From contig PNNB01000050.1 in the NCBI GenBank assembly GCA_013823985.1, positions 1 to 64,000 on the forward strand: 64,000 nucleotides of DNA. The letters run 5' to 3'. The position numbers and the translations under genes were made by a program. Below the pieces are notes generated by a model. It was given only the letters and a program-made list of their open reading frames with translations, was not told the origin of the DNA and made no database searches. The stretch's first letter is position 1, and each line of letters opens with the position of its first letter. This document shows positions 25,997 through 33,972 of the stretch, one piece after another. The stretch comes from Sphingopyxis sp. (GTDB lineage Bacteria > Pseudomonadota > Alphaproteobacteria > Sphingomonadales > Sphingomonadaceae).

Positions 25997-26364
25997 TCCC
26001 GGCCCTCCTGCGCGCGCCGCCGCTGGCGGTCATAGGCCGCGTTGATCTCGGCGGTGACGGCCTCATCGGTCGTGTGAGCACCCAGCGCCGCATGGCGGGC
26101 ATAGCAATAGGCCGCGCAAGCGGTGAACAATGCCCGGTCCAGCATCCGCTCGACATCGACTATGCGGGTGCTGACCGACGCCAGTTCGCTGACGATCTCG
26201 CGGTTGTCGATCTGGTTGCCTGCCCCGCGAACGAGGGCGGCAAGGCCCGCGTCTACGACGCGGGCGAGCATCGCATATTCGCTTAATCCATAGCTCTTGG
26301 CGAACCCGGCAAGGGCGCGATGACGGGCGGGGGTTAGCCGCACGGTCTGGGCGCGGGCGCTCAT
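25993..26364 (-). CDS. Relaxosome accessory protein (TrwA/TraM-like position)
   Basis: This 123-residue protein has an N-terminal segment (SARAQTVRLTPARHRALAGFAKSYGLSEYAML) that reads like a ribbon-helix-helix DNA-binding unit, followed by helices and a basic C-terminus. Gene order accessory-coupling protein-relaxase copies the trwA-trwB-trwC order of MobF plasmids, where the first gene binds oriT and controls the operon. The structured region immediately upstream (26365-26571) would be its binding target. The exact family is uncertain. Confidence 0.68.
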   Translation of the reverse strand: MSARAQTVRLTPARHRALAGFAKSYGLSEYAMLARVVDAGLAALVRGAGNQIDNREIVSELASVSTRIVDVERMLDRALFTACAAYCYARHAALGAHTTDEAVTAEINAAYDRQRRRAQEGRE

Positions 26365-26571
26365 CGTGCCGCACCCGATGAGATGCTATTTGCCATCGCG
26401 GAAAATGGCAGAATTACGCCGTTCTCGCGGTCTGACCTTTGGCGAGAGGCTATTAGCATCCCGCCAAACCCGCAGAATTGCGCCATGCACCCGTGCGTGA
26501 GGTGTGTATCTGAATTGCTGGCTCGATGCGTAGCATCGCAGCCCCCCAACATTGCCTTTTGGCGGTTCGGT
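26365..26571. other. Candidate origin of transfer (oriT)
   Basis: The 207-bp gap just upstream of the accessory-coupling-relaxase operon is dense in symmetry. TTTGGCG (26438-26444) and CGCCAAA (26462-26468) surround the palindrome GCTATTAGC (26449-26457), all centred on 26453. A hairpin TGCCAT/ATGGCA lies at 26391-26410 and CGATGC/GCATCG at 26524-26538. GCAGAATTRCGCC is directly repeated at 26408-26420 and 26472-26484. On the minus strand the centre reads CTAATAGCC, reminiscent of the R388-type nic core. The operon promoter is probably here too. Confidence 0.6.
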
Positions 26572-27177
26572 TCAAGCATGACCCAGCCCCTTCCGGCATA
26601 CGGCGCAAAGCGCGGGAACGGGTTCGCCAGATGCAGTTTTGGCCGTGGCAGCGGGCGGCTTTGTCGAAGCATCTGCCTGCCGGTCGCCGCCAGCCAAAGC
26701 CGCGATCAGCGCCTTGGCTTTCCGGTCAGCCCTGCACCTGTCGAAATGCTCCGGGACCGGTGGCAGTGCAGTTAGATCGTGATCTTCGACCCACGTTCGA
26801 ATGACGGCCTCAATCGCCTGCTGCATCTTTTCGTGAAGTGCCTGCGCCTCGAACGGATCAAGATGGGCAGTAACGCCGGGTGACAAGATCAAGCCGCCAA
26901 GCGGAACCCAGTCCCGCCCAGCTTCCTGCCAAGGCCCGTCGATCCTGCACCGGGATGTGTCACCCTGATAGGATGCAAGCGGTGGCCGCTCGGCCTCGTG
27001 CCACGGGACAAGCGCGGCTCGGTATGTGTCACCGTCCTCGCCCTCGGCGAGCAGCTTGTTGATCAGCGGCACGACGTAGCAGGCAGTCCGATATTCAGCG
27101 GTGAAGCGCAGATTGACCTTGCGGCCAATCCAGATGGAATCGGCGAGCCGATCCATGACGCGTTGGAAAATCGACAT
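26572..27177 (-). CDS. Hypothetical island protein with C-terminal CxxC
   Basis: From the ATG at 27177, preceded by AAGGA, the protein has 201 residues. The frame extends upstream but would overlap the AlpA-like gene. It begins MSIFQRVMDRLADSIWIGRKVNLRF, has a middle part rich in Trp and Pro, and ends with CAVCRKGLGHA, a single CxxC. No known domain is recognised. It lies between the AlpA-like gene and the oriT candidate on the same strand, so it may be an element-specific transfer or maintenance protein. Confidence 0.6.
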   Translation of the reverse strand: MSIFQRVMDRLADSIWIGRKVNLRFTAEYRTACYVVPLINKLLAEGEDGDTYRAALVPWHEAERPPLASYQGDTSRCRIDGPWQEAGRDWVPLGGLILSPGVTAHLDPFEAQALHEKMQQAIEAVIRTWVEDHDLTALPPVPEHFDRCRADRKAKALIAALAGGDRQADASTKPPAATAKTASGEPVPALCAVCRKGLGHA

Positions 27178-27278
27178 GGGGCATCCTTTCGTGAAATCAC
27201 GATTGCAAGTGTTCGTGGGGGTGAGGGCAGGTGCGCCCGCCAAGCAATTAAGCTGGGCCGGTTCGGCGGTGGGGCAGG

Positions 27279-27476
27279 TCAGTAGCGACGGGTCTGGAGG
27301 CTGCTCAGCCAGTCCTCGATGTCGCCCGAGCGCCAACGGATTTTGCCCGCGCCTATATGGCAGGGGCACGGAAATGCGCCGCTGCGTGCGCGGCGATACA
27401 GTGTGGTGCGGGATTTGAAGCCGGTGACGTTGAGCACGTCAGTTACGGTCAGGAGCTGGTCCCGGTTCGGAGGCAT
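27279..27476 (-). CDS. AlpA-family regulator / excisionase-like protein
   Basis: This 65-residue protein has the MerR-like winged HTH of AlpA/excisionase proteins: LLTVTDVLNVTGFKSRTTLYRRARSGAFPCPCHIGAGKIRWRSGDIEDWL in order (recognition helix, wing, then the IEDWL end). Such proteins activate integrase expression or direct excision of P4-like islands. It lies near the right end of the island, away from the integrase but in a module with the mobilisation genes. Confidence 0.85.
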   Translation of the reverse strand: MPPNRDQLLTVTDVLNVTGFKSRTTLYRRARSGAFPCPCHIGAGKIRWRSGDIEDWLSSLQTRRY

Positions 27477-27548
27477 TGCGTGGTCCTTTCATTCGCTGGA
27501 ATGCAGGAGGTCGCAAATCGGGGCGTCAGGGTGAATTCAGTTCCACAT

Positions 27549-28493
27549 TCACGGAAATTCATGCATCGGCAAATTGCGGAGAAAGCCATTGAATGGCGGG
27601 TAGATGCCTGCGTGAATTTTCTCCATTCTGCTATCAGCCGTTCCTTCGTCGCGCAGCTTTTCTTTCTTCTGTTCGAATGTCTTGCCTTCGAACTCCGGGC
27701 GTCGCAGTGCGACGATGATCTGGATCGCTTCGCGAAATCCCTTGGCTTTTGAACCCGCTTTGTCGGCATGTGACAGAAGCCAGTTGATGCGCTTATCGAA
27801 CAATTCGCGATCTGGGGTTTCAAGCAAGGTGCGCGATGTCACGAAGACGGGCGCAACTCGCCCGCCAAGTCTGACCCATAAGGCGCTCATCGGAATTGGC
27901 CTGTGCGGGGTGCATTGCCAAAGCGATTGATCGCGGCTGAGGACAAAGAGGGAGCCATGGTCCGCGAGGAAGGCAGCACGTGCTTTCTGTGACAGCGGCT
28001 TGACCGTTCCATCCGGCAGCCGCTCGTCGCAAATGATGTCGCCGTTCGCGATCAGATGCTTGTAATCTTCCAGCGCTCTCAGATTGCGTTGGAGCACGAC
28101 ATTCGGCTCGGTGACCAGCTCGTCGATTTCTGGCTCGAAGCGAATCTTGCTCTTGTTGTGCGCCCAAACGAAAGTCACCCCACTGGCCAGCAGGACCGCA
28201 ACTCCGACGGCCATTGGCTCCCTGAACACGGCAAGAGCTGCGCCAACCGCAACAGCCACTATGGAGATGCCGCGCAGGACATCGAGGACCTGTTGACGCC
28301 TGCGGCCCCGGCGCGCAGCCAATGCCATCGCGTCGAGAACATCCTTCGGAATAATCAGCTCGATGGGTGTCCCAGCCGGTTGCTTGAGAAACGCAATGAA
28401 GCCGTCCCGGATTTTGACGAACTCGGCGGGGCTGAGGGGCAATTGCTCCTGCATCCGTCCAGTCGGATTAGGGGGAATCGGCCCGGCGTTCAA
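27549..28493 (-). CDS. Hypothetical two-helix membrane protein near right att
   Basis: This 314-residue protein (a start at the internal Met MQEQLPLS, 28454, is also possible) has two close membrane helices at about residues 73-91 and 93-111. A long cytoplasmic or periplasmic C-terminal domain of about 200 residues follows, rich in basic residues. No family is recognised. It is the last island gene before the tRNA. Accessory proteins in this position are often specific to one element, and a toxin or defence role is possible but not shown. Confidence 0.6.
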   Translation of the reverse strand: MNAGPIPPNPTGRMQEQLPLSPAEFVKIRDGFIAFLKQPAGTPIELIIPKDVLDAMALAARRGRRRQQVLDVLRGISIVAVAVGAALAVFREPMAVGVAVLLASGVTFVWAHNKSKIRFEPEIDELVTEPNVVLQRNLRALEDYKHLIANGDIICDERLPDGTVKPLSQKARAAFLADHGSLFVLSRDQSLWQCTPHRPIPMSALWVRLGGRVAPVFVTSRTLLETPDRELFDKRINWLLSHADKAGSKAKGFREAIQIIVALRRPEFEGKTFEQKKEKLRDEGTADSRMEKIHAGIYPPFNGFLRNLPMHEFP

Positions 28494-28569
28494 TTCGGAA
28501 AAGGGGGCTGGCGATGTTCATTTTCGATGCTCAGCGATGCATCACGATGAGAACATACTGGCAATATCT

Positions 28570-28591
28570 GCACCACCAGCGCACCACCAGA
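28570..28591 (+). repeat. 22-bp end repeat, right copy
   Basis: This copy is identical over 22 bp to 7604-7625 and in the same orientation. It lies 53 bases inside the right att core. The nearby CTGGGGTGGTG (from 28597) is close to the reverse complement of the same CACCACCAG unit. It is probably the right arm-type site for the integrase. Confidence 0.55.
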
Positions 28592-28644
28592 GCAAAGCTG
28601 GGGTGGTGTGTTGTTGAGAAATCGCCGCTAAGTTATTGAAATAT

Positions 28645-28721
28645 TGGTCGGGACGAGAGGATTCGAACCTCCGACCCCCACACCCCCAGTGTGATGCGCT
28701 ACCAGGCTGCGCTACGTCCCG
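28645..28721 (-). tRNA. tRNA-Pro (anticodon GGG), right att site
   Basis: The 77-nt gene on the minus strand folds as a full cloverleaf: acceptor CGGGACG/CGTCCCG, D arm GCGC...GCGC, and anticodon stem TCACA/TGTGG with loop CTGGGGG giving anticodon GGG. The T arm is GGAGG-TTCGAAT-CCTCT and CCA is encoded. The island to the left is integrated in its 3' half, from the anticodon loop onward, so the 3' part of this gene may be supplied by the element. It decodes CCC and CCT. Confidence 0.93.
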
Positions 28722-28901
28722 ACCGCCAATGTCCGCGCTGCGGCATTGGAAGCGCGCCTATATGGTGGTGCTTTGGCAAAAGCAAGGCGGTTTCGGTGCT
28801 TTGACGTTGCGTCGCGGGGGTGCAGGTGATAATCGCGCCCGATTGTTTCACCGCACCGCTCAAAAGACGGTGCCCTAAAATCATTGTCGCAAGGATTTTC
28901 G

Positions 28902-29228
28902 ATGGATTCGCTTCTCTTTTTGGCTGCTGCGCCAGCTGCCGGTGGTTCGGCATTTTTTGTGCAGATCGTTCCACTCCTCCTCATTTTCGTTGTTTTCTAC
29001 TTCTTCCTGATCCGTCCGCAGCAAAAGCGTGCGAAGGAACATGAGGCGAAGATCAACGCTGTGCAGAAGAATGACGAAGTCGTGACCGGTGGCGGCTTGA
29101 TGGGTAAGGTGACCAAGGTTGCCGACGATCATGTCGAAGTCGAAATCGCCCCCAATGTGCGCGTTAAGGCGCTGAAGGCGACACTGGCCAATGTGCAGTC
29201 GCGCGGCACCAAGGCGGCCAATGACTGA
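28902..29228 (+). CDS. yajC: Sec translocase accessory protein YajC
   Basis: From the ATG at 28902, preceded by AAGGA, the protein has 108 residues. It has one membrane helix (IVPLLLIFVVFYFFLIRPQQKRAKEH), the hallmark of YajC, then a small cytoplasmic domain with DEVVTGGGLMGKV. It associates with SecDF-YidC in the inner membrane. It opens the yajC-secD-secF operon and is divergent from the tRNA-Pro gene, so it marks the start of the core chromosome to the right of the island. Confidence 0.95.
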   Translation: MDSLLFLAAAPAAGGSAFFVQIVPLLLIFVVFYFFLIRPQQKRAKEHEAKINAVQKNDEVVTGGGLMGKVTKVADDHVEVEIAPNVRVKALKATLANVQSRGTKAAND

Positions 29229-29296
29229 TCCCTTGGGGTTGAACGGGTAGACCGTCGACCCCAAATTCCTTTTTCCAGTCCGTTCGGAACCCGATT

Positions 29297-30895
29297 ATGT
29301 TAGATTTTCCCCGTTGGCGTGTATGGATGTTGAGCCTTCTGGTGCTCTTCGGTGTGTTGCTCGCTATTCCAAGCGTCTTGCCGACTTCCATGCGGGCACA
29401 GCTTGCGCAATATGTCCCGACACCTACCATCAACCTCGGTCTCGATCTGGCGGGTGGTAGCCACATTTTGCTCGAAGCCGATACGTCGCAGCTTGCCGAA
29501 ACCCGGTTGGAAGCGTTGGAAGACAGCGTTCGCGCCGCCATGCGCCGCACCGACCCGCGCGTTGCAATAGGTAATGTGTCGCGTGCCAATGGGCAGTTGA
29601 GCTTTACCGTCACGGATTCGTCTCAGGTTGATGCGGCTCGGGAGGCGTTATTGCCTTTGACAAGCAACACCCTTGGCAGCCGCGATTGGAATATCGGCGT
29701 CAACGACGGCAACCGCATTGTCCTGACGCCGGCAAGCACGGGTAATGAAACCGCGCTGGATCAGGCGATGGACACGGCAAAGGACGTGATCGACCGTCGT
29801 ATCAACGCGCTGGGAACGCTGGAGCCGACGATTATCCGTCAGGGTGACAACCGCATCGTGGTGCAGGTTCCCGGTCTGGAAGATCCCGAAGCGTTAAAGG
29901 CGCTGATCGGTAAAACGGCAAAGCTGGAATTCAAACTGGTCGATGAACAGGCCGATCCGGACCAGACCGCAAAGGGCGTCGCCCGCGTCGGCAGCCAAGT
30001 TTTGCCTTATCCCGACAACCCGTCCGGACTTCCGAACATCGCAGTTCGCCGCTTGGGCGGTATTTCGGGCGACAAGCTGATCAAGGCCGATCCGACCTTT
30101 GACCAGCAAACCAACGAACCTGCCGTCACCATCCAGTTCGACAGCGAAGGCGGCCAGAAATTCGCGCGTATGACGCAGCAAAATACCGGCAAACTTTTCG
30201 CCATCATTCTGGACGGACAGGTTATTTCGGCACCGCAAATCAAGGAGCCCATCTTTGGTGGTATTTCGCAGATTTCCGGTAGCTTCACCGTGGAAAGCGC
30301 CAACGCGCTCTCGATTTCGCTGCGCTCCGGTGCCTTGCCGGTGGACTTGAAAATCGTTGAAGAGCGTTCGGTCGGCCCTGATCTTGGGGCCGATTCGATC
30401 CGGCGGGGTGTCCTCGCCGCAGTGATCGGAACGACCTCCATTCTGGTGCTGATGTTCCTGGTTTACGGCCGTTTCGGCATGTACGCCAACATGGCACTGG
30501 TCATCAACATCGGCCTCATCCTCGGCGTGATGGCGATGGCGAATGCCACGCTGACCTTGCCGGGTATTGCCGGCTTCGTTCTGACCATCGGCGCCGCGGT
30601 CGACGCGAACGTGCTGATCAACGAACGTATACGCGAAGAATTGAAGCGAGGGCGGCGCGTCGTTCAGGCCATCGAGTTCGGCTATAAAGAAGCCAGTCGC
30701 GCGATTTTCGACGCGAACAGCACCAACGTGATTGCGGCGGTTCTGCTCTTCATCTTCGGTTCCGGTCCGATCCGCGGCTTCGCCGTCGTTCTGATGATCG
30801 GTATCGTTACATCGGTCTTCACGGCTGTCACGCTGACCCGCATGTGGGTCGCCGGTTGGGTGAAGCGCACCCGTCCGCAAGAACTGGTTATCTGA
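29297..30895 (+). CDS. secD: Protein translocase subunit SecD
   Basis: This 532-residue protein has an N-terminal membrane helix, a large periplasmic domain (with GLDLAGGSHILLE at its start) and five C-terminal helices beginning near GPDLGADSIRRG, ending in the export-channel motif region DANVLINERIREE. SecD uses the proton motive force to help pull secreted proteins across the inner membrane. The gene lies 68 bases after yajC and 11 bases before secF. Length and motifs are normal. Confidence 0.96.
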   Translation: MLDFPRWRVWMLSLLVLFGVLLAIPSVLPTSMRAQLAQYVPTPTINLGLDLAGGSHILLEADTSQLAETRLEALEDSVRAAMRRTDPRVAIGNVSRANGQLSFTVTDSSQVDAAREALLPLTSNTLGSRDWNIGVNDGNRIVLTPASTGNETALDQAMDTAKDVIDRRINALGTLEPTIIRQGDNRIVVQVPGLEDPEALKALIGKTAKLEFKLVDEQADPDQTAKGVARVGSQVLPYPDNPSGLPNIAVRRLGGISGDKLIKADPTFDQQTNEPAVTIQFDSEGGQKFARMTQQNTGKLFAIILDGQVISAPQIKEPIFGGISQISGSFTVESANALSISLRSGALPVDLKIVEERSVGPDLGADSIRRGVLAAVIGTTSILVLMFLVYGRFGMYANMALVINIGLILGVMAMANATLTLPGIAGFVLTIGAAVDANVLINERIREELKRGRRVVQAIEFGYKEASRAIFDANSTNVIAAVLLFIFGSGPIRGFAVVLMIGIVTSVFTAVTLTRMWVAGWVKRTRPQELVI

Positions 30896-30906
30896 GGTAA
30901 AGTGCC

Positions 30907-31893
30907 ATGAAATTACTCAAGCTTGTTCCCGACGATACCAATATCGACTTTCTGAGATGGCGTGTATTCGCCTTTGCGCTGAGCATCGTGCTTATGGCGG
31001 CATCGGTGGGATTGGTTGCCACCAAAGGATTGAACTTCGGCGTCGATTTCATCGGTGGCCAGATGATCCGTGCAACCTTCACTCAAAGCGCGACCGCACC
31101 GGTTTCGGAGCTGCGCACCAAGGTTGCCACGTTGGGCTATGGCGAACCGACGATCCAGCGCTTCGGCAAGGAAAATCAGGTATCGATCCGCATGAAGCTG
31201 CCCGACGGCGCGGATAAAAAGCCGGAACTGGCCAACGCCATGGCGGTGAAGATTACCGACAAGTTGAAGGCCGATTATCCCGGCGTGCGTATCGACGGGG
31301 TCGACTCGGTGTCCGGTAAAGTGTCGGAGGAATTGTTCAGCAAGGGGATGCTTGCGCTTTTGGCCGCCATGGCCGGGGTCTCTCTGTATATCTGGATACG
31401 GTTTGAATGGCAGTTCGGGATCGGGGCCATCTGGTCCCTTGTCCATGACGTGACGCTAACCTTCGGGCTGTTCTCGCTCGTGGGGCTGGAATTCGACCTT
31501 AATATCATCGCGGCGTTGCTGACGATTATCGGTTATTCGTTGAACGATACGGTCGTGGTTTATGACCGAATACGCGAGAATCTCATGAAGTTCCGCAAGA
31601 TGGATATGGCCGGTTTGCTGAACCTGTCGGTCAACGAAACATTGGCCCGTACGGTGATGACCAGCGTCTCGATCTCGCTGCCGTTGCTCGTTCTCGTGTT
31701 CTTCGGCCCCGATGTTATCTTTGGCTTCAGCCTTGCCATGGCATTCGGGATTATCGTCGGGACCTATTCGTCCATCTATCAGGCGGCGCCGATATTGATC
31801 TGGCTCAAGGTCGGACCGCACAGCTTCGTCCCCGGTGAAAGCGCAACGCCAAAGGCCGAGCGCATGGGCGAAAGCTTCGGCGCGCAGCCATAA
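30907..31893 (+). CDS. secF: Protein translocase subunit SecF
   Basis: This 328-residue protein has a first membrane helix near residues 19-40, the GLNFGVDFIGGQMI motif, a short periplasmic domain and five C-terminal helices including YSLNDTVVVYDRIREN, the conserved SecF block. It forms the SecDF complex with the upstream gene product. The start lies 11 bases after the secD stop. A possible terminator hairpin follows shortly after the stop. Confidence 0.96.
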   Translation: MKLLKLVPDDTNIDFLRWRVFAFALSIVLMAASVGLVATKGLNFGVDFIGGQMIRATFTQSATAPVSELRTKVATLGYGEPTIQRFGKENQVSIRMKLPDGADKKPELANAMAVKITDKLKADYPGVRIDGVDSVSGKVSEELFSKGMLALLAAMAGVSLYIWIRFEWQFGIGAIWSLVHDVTLTFGLFSLVGLEFDLNIIAALLTIIGYSLNDTVVVYDRIRENLMKFRKMDMAGLLNLSVNETLARTVMTSVSISLPLLVLVFFGPDVIFGFSLAMAFGIIVGTYSSIYQAAPILIWLKVGPHSFVPGESATPKAERMGESFGAQP

Positions 31894-31904
31894 GGTTTAA
31901 ATTT

Positions 31905-31932
31905 GGGAACGGTGCTTAAGGGTATCGTTCCC
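31905..31932 (+). terminator. Possible terminator after secF
   Basis: GGGAACG at 31905-31911 pairs with CGTTCCC at 31926-31932 around a 14-base loop, 12 bases after the secF stop. No U-run follows closely, so this is a weak intrinsic terminator candidate. Confidence 0.4.
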
Positions 31933-31952
31933 CCCGCATCTTATAGTTTTGC

Positions 31953-32095
31953 GTCACCCTGAACTTGGTTCAGGGTCCATCGTGCAGCGATCCCGGTTCG
32001 CAAGAGATAAAAAGCAACAGTGCGAAACTGTAGGGCTTCCCACGATAGCGCAGGTCTGGGCTGACAAATAGACCCTGAACCAAGTTCAGGGTGAC
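31953..32095. repeat. Inverted pair of REP-like palindromes
   Basis: A 25-bp palindromic unit starting GTCACCCTGAACTTGG at 31953-31977 recurs as an exact reverse complement at 32071-32095, giving a 143-bp doublet. Each unit can itself fold as CCCTGAAC...GTTCAGGG. Related copies lie at 38058-38090 and 40741-40780, all between genes. This fits REP/BIME-type extragenic repeats. Confidence 0.8.
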
Positions 32096-32148
32096 GGGCC
32101 TGGTTGTTAGGGCAAGGCTATTCAACAGGGGGGCGTCCTCACCACCCC

Positions 32149-33309
32149 TTACCGCACCACATCCCTGAAAAACGCCGCCAGTTGCCGCGCATTTTCATCC
32201 CATGAAAAGGCGCTGACATTGGCGGCGACCTCCTCGCGGGCAGGGGGATTTGCCAATATGTCGCGCGCCGCAGCCGCAATAGCTTCCGGCGTGCGCGCCA
32301 CGATTCGGCCCGCGGCGGGTGTTTTGACCAGCTCCCTGATACCGCCTACATCGCTCGCGATAATCGGCGTTCCGCAGGCCAGCGCCTCGACCCATGCATT
32401 GGCCAGCCCCTCGCTGGCGGACACCAGCGCCATGATATCCGCTGCAGCGAACAGGGCGGGCAGGTCGTCATGCGGCATACTGCCCAAAAAGGCGACGCGA
32501 TCGGCGACCCCGAGTTCAGCCGCCAACGCACGAAAGTCGGCTTCGCTCTCGCCTTTGCCCGCCAGCAGCAGCATGGCGTCCGGCAGTGATGGGAGTGCGG
32601 CGATCAGCAGGTCCTGACCCTTGCGGGGAATGAGGGCGCCGACACTCAGGATGAGGGGACCGGCGATGCCCAGCTTCGCCTTTTCCATCGCACGATCGCG
32701 GAGGGCGAACCGGCTTTGGTCAAGTCCGGTATAGTGCACTCGGATCTTGTCCGCATCCATTCCCAACGCCACCATGTCGGCCTTCAGCGCGCTTGAAACC
32801 GCGAGCAATCCGGCGGCCTTTCCGGCGGCTTCTTGGACCTGCGCAGCACATCCCGGTTGCTTGCCCCAGTGATGGATGTCGCCGCCACGCGCCTTGATCG
32901 TGAAAGGTATGCCGAGTTCCTGCGACAATCGCATGGCCGCCGGGCCGTCCGGGTAGAAAAACTCGGCATCGATAAGGTCGAAGCCGATCCGAGCGTGAAG
33001 TTCGCGGGCAAGCGGCAGGACGGCGCGGGCGATCATCGCGGGATTCATCCGGCCACCGATCTTGGGGATGGCGGTGAAGCGGGGGCGATAGACATCCAGT
33101 TCGCCCCATTGCTCCTTTTCCGCGACATGAGCCAATGTGGGCTGGTCGCTTAGCAGGCTCAGCGGCCAAGGGGCGACGCCGATCGGGTTGATCACGGTCA
33201 CTGCAAAGTCGCGCACCGCCGTCAGTGCCGCCGTCTGGCGCTCAACGAAAATGCCGAAATTGGGCCGGTGGGCCGCCGGAAACAGGGTCGAGAGCGTGAG
33301 GATGCGCAC
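32149..33309 (-). CDS. GT4-family glycosyltransferase
   Basis: This 386-residue protein has a GT-B fold layout: an N-terminal domain with LSTLFPAAHRPNFGIFVERQ and a C-terminal domain with LILSVGALIPRKGQDLLIAALP, then LFAAADIMALVSASEGLANAWVEALACGTPIIASDVGGIREL. The last stretch includes the conserved Glu-rich nucleotide-sugar site. It transfers a sugar from an activated donor, probably in surface polysaccharide or glycan synthesis. The acceptor cannot be read from the neighbours. It lies 9 bases downstream of the XRE-type regulator gene on the same strand, so the two may be co-transcribed. Confidence 0.88.
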   Translation of the reverse strand: MRILTLSTLFPAAHRPNFGIFVERQTAALTAVRDFAVTVINPIGVAPWPLSLLSDQPTLAHVAEKEQWGELDVYRPRFTAIPKIGGRMNPAMIARAVLPLARELHARIGFDLIDAEFFYPDGPAAMRLSQELGIPFTIKARGGDIHHWGKQPGCAAQVQEAAGKAAGLLAVSSALKADMVALGMDADKIRVHYTGLDQSRFALRDRAMEKAKLGIAGPLILSVGALIPRKGQDLLIAALPSLPDAMLLLAGKGESEADFRALAAELGVADRVAFLGSMPHDDLPALFAAADIMALVSASEGLANAWVEALACGTPIIASDVGGIRELVKTPAAGRIVARTPEAIAAAARDILANPPAREEVAANVSAFSWDENARQLAAFFRDVVR

Positions 33310-33318
33310 GGCGATGCC

Positions 33319-33882
33319 CTAAAGCTTCCGGATCAGCCGGACCGCCTTGGCAATCCAGGCGGGATCGGTGACAACCTGCTGCCGGGCGCCCGCCTCCAGC
33401 GGGAGGATGTGGAGCTTTCCGTCGTCACGCCCCAGAAGCCGACCGAACAGGAACCGCCCGCCCGGACGGGGGACGAGGACATCGAGGTTGAGCGCGGACG
33501 CATAGGCATCGGGCTGCAACTGCTCCATCCATAATTCATCGCCGCGCCGATATTCGCCCGTCGATACGGCAATACGCAGCCCGACCATGGTCCCGCCGAT
33601 ATTGGGGACCATGATCCGTTCTTCCTTGATGGGCGCAAAGGTTCCGTCATCCTGCAACACGGCGGCAACGGGGAGATATTGCTGATCGGGAAGGGCGACG
33701 AGATCACTCGAATCGACGCCGAGAGCATCGGCGATGCGGTTGATCCAGATGAGCGACAAGACACGCGTTCCGGTTTCCAGCCGCCCTACGGTCTGCGCCG
33801 TCGTCGGTGGTGTGCAGCGTTCGGCCACATCCGCCAAGGTTAGCCCCTTCGCCCTGCGCACGTCCCGGATACGGCTCTGCAT
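33319..33882 (-). CDS. XRE-family regulator with S24-like C-terminal part
   Basis: From the ATG at 33882 the protein has 187 residues. The N-terminal helix-turn-helix (about residues 4-62: IRDVRRAKGLTLADVAERC then TTAQTVGRLETGTRVLSLIWINRIADAL) is followed by a beta-rich domain resembling the S24/LexA fold (GDELWMEQLQP, PRPGGRFLFGRLLG). No Ser-Lys cleavage pair is obvious, so it probably acts without self-cleavage. It is divergent from the DUF6456 gene. A start 7 codons upstream is possible. Confidence 0.8.
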   Translation of the reverse strand: MQSRIRDVRRAKGLTLADVAERCTPPTTAQTVGRLETGTRVLSLIWINRIADALGVDSSDLVALPDQQYLPVAAVLQDDGTFAPIKEERIMVPNIGGTMVGLRIAVSTGEYRRGDELWMEQLQPDAYASALNLDVLVPRPGGRFLFGRLLGRDDGKLHILPLEAGARQQVVTDPAWIAKAVRLIRKL

Positions 33883-33972
33883 CACATCGTCTCCTATCAC
33901 CAAATAGGTTTTTTCTTTCCTACATTATTTACCGGATGGCAAGGGTGATTTCTGTTCACATGGAGAAATGAT

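Larger units (their letters stand above)
7424..28689. mobile_element. Genomic island integrated at tRNA-Pro(GGG)
   Basis: The 21-kb region is bounded by a 45-bp direct repeat (7424-7468 and 28645-28689, 43 of 45 identical) that corresponds to the tRNA-Pro gene from the anticodon loop to the CCA end. A tyrosine integrase lies just inside the left copy. The cargo includes toxin-antitoxin, serine recombinase plus two ParB-like genes, ArdC-like, restriction-modification plus Kiwa, and relaxase plus coupling protein genes. There is no type IV secretion system inside these limits, so by itself it resembles an integrative mobilisable element. It could also be part of a larger composite with the virB operon to the left. 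Confidence 0.82.

Noticed and set aside
26361..26672. 103-residue minus-strand frame overlapping the accessory gene start
   Set aside because: The composition is not protein-like, it overlaps the hypothetical gene at 26572 in another frame, and the region is explained by oriT-like repeats.
29894..30880. 328-residue minus-strand frame across secD
   Set aside because: Antisense shadow of secD, which has full family motifs and operon context.
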